Below are positions 60,025-64,000 of a stretch of DNA of 64,000 nt, one piece after another. A program made the translations under genes and the position numbers. Source of the DNA: Phenylobacterium sp. (GTDB lineage Bacteria > Pseudomonadota > Alphaproteobacteria > Caulobacterales > Caulobacteraceae); NCBI RefSeq assembly GCF_019636135.1, contig NZ_JAHBYD010000010.1, positions 62,001-126,000 of the forward strand. Reading direction: 5' to 3'. Within the stretch, counting starts at the first letter, position 1, and each line of letters begins with the position of its first letter. The notes under the pieces are model-generated. The model searched no databases, had not been told where the DNA came from, and saw only the letters and a program-made list of their open reading frames with translations.

Positions 60025-61014
60025 TCAGGATTCCTCACGGAGCGGCCGGGACAGCAGGCCGCGGATGGCGTCGTCCACGGCGACCTCGCCGGCCAGGACG
60101 GCGGCGACGGCCTCGCAGATGGGGGTCTCCACGCCGAGCCTGCGGGCCAGGTCGCGGACGGCGGGGGCGGAGGCGACGCCCTCGGCCACCGAGAGCTTGC
60201 CGGCCAGCGCCTCGTCCAGCGTCTGGCCGGCGCCGAGCGCCAGGCCGACGGACATGTTGCGCGACTGCGGGCTGGAGCAGGTGAGCACGAGGTCGCCCAG
60301 GCCACAAAGGCCGGCGACGGTCTCGGCCCGGCCGCCGAGGGCCAGCGCCAAGCGCGTGAGTTCGGAGAAGCCGCGCGTGATCAGCGAGGCGTGGGCCGAC
60401 TTGCCGAGGCCACGGCCCTCCGAGACGCCGCAGGCGATGGCCAGCACGTTCTTCACCGCCCCGCCGGCCTCGGCGCCCACCAGGTCGGCGGCGAGGTAGG
60501 GCCGGAAGGTGGGCGTGGCGATCGCCTCGGCCAGCGACCAGCCCACGGCGTCGTCCTCGCAGGCCAGGGTCACGGCGGTGGGCAGGCCGCGGGACACCTC
60601 GCCGGCGAAGCTGGGGCCCGACAGCACGGCGGGGACGGCCTGCGGGACCGTCTCGGCCAGCACCTCGGTCATCAGCTTCAGCGAGCCCTGCTCGACCCCT
60701 TTGGAGCAGAGCAGGACGGGCAGGCCGTCGCGGGCGTGCGGCGCGAGGGCCGCGAGGGTCGAACGCGTGTGCTGGGCGGGCGCGACCGCCAGGACGAAGT
60801 CGCCGGCGGCGAGGTCCGCCATGTCGCCGGTGGCGCGGATCAGCGGATCCAGCGGGACGCCGGGCAGGAAGACCGCGTTCTCGTGGCGGGCGTTGACCGC
60901 CTCGACCACCTCGGGCTCGCGCGCCCACAGCACGACCTCGCGGCCGGCGCGGGCGCAGACCTGGGCCAGCGCCGTGCCCCACGCGCCGCCGCCGATGACG
61001 CCCGTACGGTTCAT
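60025..61014 (-). CDS. gpsA: glycerol-3-phosphate dehydrogenase (NAD(P)+)
   Basis: A 329-residue enzyme that makes sn-glycerol 3-phosphate for phospholipids. The cofactor loop [48 protein letters not shown] (catalytic Lys) and [16 protein letters not shown] are conserved. It overlaps tsaD by ATGA and the YciI-like gene follows directly, so the order tsaD-gpsA-YciI-Rieske forms one compact operon. Confidence 0.96.
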   Translation of the reverse strand: MNRTGVIGGGAWGTALAQVCARAGREVVLWAREPEVVEAVNARHENAVFLPGVPLDPLIRATGDMADLAAGDFVLAVAPAQHTRSTLAALAPHARDGLPVLLCSKGVEQGSLKLMTEVLAETVPQAVPAVLSGPSFAGEVSRGLPTAVTLACEDDAVGWSLAEAIATPTFRPYLAADLVGAEAGGAVKNVLAIACGVSEGRGLGKSAHASLITRGFSELTRLALALGGRAETVAGLCGLGDLVLTCSSPQSRNMSVGLALGAGQTLDEALAGKLSVAEGVASAPAVRDLARRLGVETPICEAVAAVLAGEVAVDDAIRGLLSRPLREES

Positions 61015-62114
61015 GCCTTCGCGCCTTTCCGTCCGGCCTTGTGGGTGGGGCTCGCCGTTGCGGCGGCTTCGTCCAGCGGCCAGCGCGGGCGGGCGACGGC
61101 GTCCAGCGGGTCGGAGATCCCGACCGCCAGGCGCTCGGCGCCGGCCAGCGCGATCATGGCGGCGTTGTCGGTGCAGTAGGCGAGCGGCGGGGCGGCGAAG
61201 CTGAAGCCGTTCTTCCGCGCGGCCTGCTCGAGGACGGCGCGGACGGTCCGGTTGGCCGCGACGCCGCCGGCCACCACGAAGCGCAGGCTGCGGCCCTCGT
61301 GCTCGCCGGCGTAGGCCTTCATCGCGCGGTCCGACTTCTCGGCGAGCTGGGCGGCGATCGCGGCCTGGACCGAAGCGGCGAGGTCGCGGCGCGCGGCCTC
61401 GCCGGCGACGCCTTCGGCCAGGCGCGCGGCGGCGGTCTTCAGGCCGGAGAAGGAGAAGTCGCAGTCCTTGCGGCCGAGCAGCATGCGCGGCAGCTCGAAG
61501 CCGGCCGGATCGCCGCCCTGCGCCAGCGTCTCCAGCGCCGGGCCGCCGGGGTAGGGCAGCCCCATGGCCTTGGCGATCTTGTCGAACGCCTCGCCGGCGG
61601 CGTCGTCGATGGTGGACCCCAGGCGGCGGCAGGCCCCGACGCCGTCGACGCTCAGGAGCTGGCAATGGCCGCCGGAGACCAGCAGCAGCAGGAACGGATA
61701 GGGCAGGTCCGCGCCCAGGCGCGCCGAGACCGCGTGGCCCTCCAGGTGGTTCACCGCGACCAGCGGCAGGCCGCGGGCCAGCGCCACCGCCTTGCCGAAC
61801 GACAGGCCCACCATGACGCCGCCGACCAGCCCGGGGCCCGCGGTGGCCGCCACGCCCGACAGGTCGCCGTAGCCGACGCCGGCCTCCGTCAGCGCCGCTT
61901 CGGCGATCGCCTCGATGGACTCCACATGCGCGCGGGCGGCGATCTCGGGCACGACGCCGCCGAACGGCGCGTGCTCGGCGATCTGGCTGCCCACGACGGA
62001 GCTCAGCACCTCGGCGCGGCCGTCGGCATGGCGGCGCACGACCGCGGCGGCGGTCTCGTCGCAGCTCGTCTCCAGGCCCAGGACAAGTTGGGGAACGGTG
62101 TGGGGCGCGGTCAT
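61011..62114 (-). CDS. tsaD: tRNA N6-adenosine threonylcarbamoyltransferase TsaD
   Basis: A 367-residue ASKHA-fold protein that, with TsaB/TsaE, forms t6A37 in tRNA. Signatures are [20 protein letters not shown]-like [15 protein letters not shown], the metal site [20 protein letters not shown] and CTDNAAMIA. It is divergent from hemC with a 71-bp shared promoter region and overlaps gpsA downstream. Confidence 0.96.
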   Translation of the reverse strand: MTAPHTVPQLVLGLETSCDETAAAVVRRHADGRAEVLSSVVGSQIAEHAPFGGVVPEIAARAHVESIEAIAEAALTEAGVGYGDLSGVAATAGPGLVGGVMVGLSFGKAVALARGLPLVAVNHLEGHAVSARLGADLPYPFLLLLVSGGHCQLLSVDGVGACRRLGSTIDDAAGEAFDKIAKAMGLPYPGGPALETLAQGGDPAGFELPRMLLGRKDCDFSFSGLKTAAARLAEGVAGEAARRDLAASVQAAIAAQLAEKSDRAMKAYAGEHEGRSLRFVVAGGVAANRTVRAVLEQAARKNGFSFAAPPLAYCTDNAAMIALAGAERLAVGISDPLDAVARPRWPLDEAAATASPTHKAGRKGAKA

Positions 62115-62185
62115 CCGGTTGCCGGGGGCGGGCCGCTCCTGTAGCAGCCCAGGTCAGATTTCGTTCCCGAGGTAGACCGCCGCCC

Positions 62186-63148
62186 GTGGCCACGCAACCT
62201 ACAGTCCGGATCGGCGCGCGCGGCTCGAAGCTCAGCCTGGCGCAGGCCGGTCACATGCAACGCCGCATCGCCGCCCTCCTGGGCGCCGATCCCGAGAGCC
62301 CCGCCGAGGTCGAGCGGGTCGCGCCGCTGGTCGTCATCACCACCACGGGCGACCGCGTGCAGGATCGCCGGCTGCTGGAGATCGGCGGCAAGGGGTTGTT
62401 CACCAAGGAGATCGAGGAGGCGCTGGCCGAGGGCCGCATCGACTGCGCCGTCCACTCGATGAAGGACATGCCGGCGCTCCTGCCCGACGGCCTCTGCATC
62501 GCCGCCGTGCCCGAGCGCGAGGACCCGCGCGACGCCTTCCTCAGCCGCGGCGTGGCGCGCCTGGAGGACCTGCCGCAGGGCGCGCGGCTGGGGACGGCCA
62601 GCCTGCGCCGCCAGGCCCAGTCGCTGAACCGCCGGCCCGACCTGGACGTGCAGATGCTGCGGGGCAACGTCGACACCCGGCTGGCGAAGCTGGCGGCCGG
62701 CGAGGCCGACGCGATCCTGCTGGCCTACGCGGGGCTGCGGCGCCTGGGGCTGGGCGACCGGGCGAAGGGCCTGATCGACCCGAAGGCGGCCCCGCCGGCG
62801 CCGGGCCAGGGCGCGCTCGCCATCGAGACCCGCGAGGCCGACCGCGACCGGCCCTGGGTGGCGGGCCTCGTCTGCGAGACGACGACCCTGTGCGTCGCCG
62901 CCGAACGGGGCGCGCTGACGGCGCTGGAGGGCTCGTGCAAGACGCCGGTGGGCGCGCACGCCTGGCTGGAGGGCGGCCTGCTGCACCTGATCGTCGAGGC
63001 GCTGTCGCCGGACGGCAGGCTGAAGTTCCGCCACACCGGCGCCGCCGAGATCCCGCGACTCGCCGACCCGACGGTCGCGGCGCGCGACCTGGGCCTGTCG
63101 CTGGGCGCGGCGGTGAAGGACGAGGCGGGCGACGCCATCGTGCTCTGA
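62186..63148 (+). CDS. hemC: hydroxymethylbilane synthase (porphobilinogen deaminase)
   Basis: A 320-residue HemC that polymerises four porphobilinogens in haem synthesis. Motifs are [59 protein letters not shown] and the dipyrromethane cofactor Cys in [16 protein letters not shown] start. hemD follows after 72 nt. Confidence 0.96.
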   Translation: MATQPTVRIGARGSKLSLAQAGHMQRRIAALLGADPESPAEVERVAPLVVITTTGDRVQDRRLLEIGGKGLFTKEIEEALAEGRIDCAVHSMKDMPALLPDGLCIAAVPEREDPRDAFLSRGVARLEDLPQGARLGTASLRRQAQSLNRRPDLDVQMLRGNVDTRLAKLAAGEADAILLAYAGLRRLGLGDRAKGLIDPKAAPPAPGQGALAIETREADRDRPWVAGLVCETTTLCVAAERGALTALEGSCKTPVGAHAWLEGGLLHLIVEALSPDGRLKFRHTGAAEIPRLADPTVAARDLGLSLGAAVKDEAGDAIVL

Positions 63149-63220
63149 TCGCGCGACCCGGCGGGCGCGACGTCGCAATTCCCGTTCCGCAAGGTCCGCG
63201 GGTCGGATAACAGCACGTTC

Positions 63221-63925
63221 ATGGCGGGCCGCAGGCAGAGGATCTGGATCACCCGCGCCCAGCCGGGCGCAGACGTGACGGCCGAGCGCGTCCGGGCGCT
63301 GGGGCACGATCCCGTCGTCGCGCCGCTGCTGGCCGTGAAGGTGCTGCCCGACGTCGCCGTCGACCTGCGGGGCGTAGCCGCGCTCGCCTTCACCAGCGCC
63401 AACGGTGTGCGCGCCTTCGCCGACGCGAGCGGCGAGCGGGCCTTGAAGGTGTTCGCGGTGGGCGCGGCCACGGCGCAGGCGGCGCGGAGCGCGGGCTTCA
63501 GGTCGGTGCTGTCGGCCGACGGCGACGTCGAGGCGCTGGCCGAGGGCATCGCGGTGCGCCGCGGCGAGTTGCGCGGCGCGGTGCTGCATCCCGGCGCGGC
63601 CGAGCCGGCGGGCGACCTGACCGGCGCGCTGGAGAAGCACGGCGTCGAGGCGCGGCGGCTGATCCTGTACGAGACGGCCCCGGTGGCCCTGGAGGCGATC
63701 GACGCCGAGGCGCTGGCCAGGAGCGACGCGGTGCTGCTGCACAGCCCGCGCGCGGCGCAGGTGCTGGCCAAGCTGCTGAAGGCCCATCCCGCGCCGCACC
63801 TGAGGGCGCTGGGGCTCTCGAAGGCGGTGGTGAAGCCGCTGACGCGGACGCCGATGGCGGGCAAGCTCTTCCCGCCCTTCCCGCTGGAGGCCGCGCTCCT
63901 GAACCTGATCGACCGCCGGCCCTGA
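63221..63925 (+). CDS. hemD: uroporphyrinogen-III synthase
   Basis: A 234-residue HemD, a poorly conserved family recognised by its two-domain layout: WITRAQPGADVTAERVRALG, LAFTSANGVRAFA, FAVGAATAQAARSAGF, LHPGAAEPAGDL and VLLHSPRAAQVLAKLL. It directly follows hemC, which supplies its substrate hydroxymethylbilane. Confidence 0.93.
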   Translation: MAGRRQRIWITRAQPGADVTAERVRALGHDPVVAPLLAVKVLPDVAVDLRGVAALAFTSANGVRAFADASGERALKVFAVGAATAQAARSAGFRSVLSADGDVEALAEGIAVRRGELRGAVLHPGAAEPAGDLTGALEKHGVEARRLILYETAPVALEAIDAEALARSDAVLLHSPRAAQVLAKLLKAHPAPHLRALGLSKAVVKPLTRTPMAGKLFPPFPLEAALLNLIDRRP

Positions 63926-63935
63926 GCCTCGCGCG

Positions 63936-64000
63936 ATGAGCGAGCCGCCCGGCGATCCCGACAACGATCGGCCCAGGCCGCTGATGGGCGCGGCGTTCTG
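63936..64000 (+). CDS. start of a gene after hemD, truncated by window end
   Basis: An ATG 10 nt after the hemD stop opens a frame encoding MSEPPGDPDNDRPRPLMGAA and continues past the window. The hydrophilic Pro/Asp-rich start is not diagnostic. In alphaproteobacteria the gene after hemD is often the mitofilin/Mic60-like membrane protein, which begins with such a tail before a membrane helix. That identity is inferred from gene order only. Confidence 0.5.
   Translation, partial: MSEPPGDPDNDRPRPLMGAAF

Overview
The window is about 64 kb of very G+C-rich DNA with densely packed genes and no phage or transposase gene. The gene content points to an alphaproteobacterium of the order Caulobacterales, most likely Phenylobacterium or a close relative. 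The DnaA protein closely resembles that of Caulobacter and dnaA sits next to rpsT. GANTC (CcrM-type) sites lie upstream of dnaA. Three proteins end in the PEPxxWA-CTERM sorting signal, and ubiE/ubiB, coaBC/dut, gpsA/tsaD and hemC/hemD are linked in an alphaproteobacterial way. The genus is an inference. dnaA suggests the chromosomal origin is not far away, but I see no origin in the window.

Layout. 0-6.7 kb: an iron-acquisition locus with PepSY membrane proteins, a DUF4198 protein, an ApbE flavin transferase fused to DUF2271, a catecholate-type TonB receptor and a PiuC hydroxylase, with two candidate Fur sites. 6.8-18.3 kb: acyl-CoA catabolism, with glutaryl-CoA dehydrogenase, a PaaG-like crotonase, a biotin carboxylase pair of the methylcrotonyl-CoA type, a CoA ligase, an acyl-CoA dehydrogenase and an enoyl-CoA hydratase. 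18.3-28.4 kb: a PEP-CTERM protein, glycolate oxidase glcDEF, the translation/RNA block rbfA-truB-rpsO-pnp and a second PEP-CTERM protein. 28.5-39.3 kb: dnaA, rpsT, a crotonase, a TraB-like protein, mutM, ubiE-ubiB, a DUF559 cassette, a lipoprotein, coaBC-dut and xth. 39.4-54.5 kb: an MDR reductase, an amidase, dapB, a third PEP-CTERM protein, malic enzyme, an Hsp70-like protein, a fused M16 protease, GST/LysR and ohr/ohrR. 54.5-64 kb: an Rsm22-like protein, acetyl-CoA synthetase with an extra C-terminal domain, a DUF2939 lipoprotein, a creatininase-like hydrolase, a Rieske protein, a YciI-like protein, gpsA-tsaD, hemC-hemD and the start of another gene.

The most unusual structure is a set of palindromic elements between genes. 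Two small genes of unrelated families, GxxExxY and DUF559, both encode PD-(D/E)XK nuclease-type proteins. Each lies inside a pair of perfect 28-nt inverted repeats, with its stop codon directly against one repeat. Gene-less long hairpins related to the GxxExxY repeats occur at 12.2, 17.4 and 48.4 kb. This resembles REP/RAYT 'REPtrons', but with a nuclease-fold protein in place of the HUH transposase. A second, smaller palindrome places the stop codon of three unrelated genes in its loop (23.2, 48.1 and 58.3 kb). Acetyl-CoA synthetase also carries a tandem copy of its lysine-bearing C-terminal domain in which the catalytic lysine is a glutamate.
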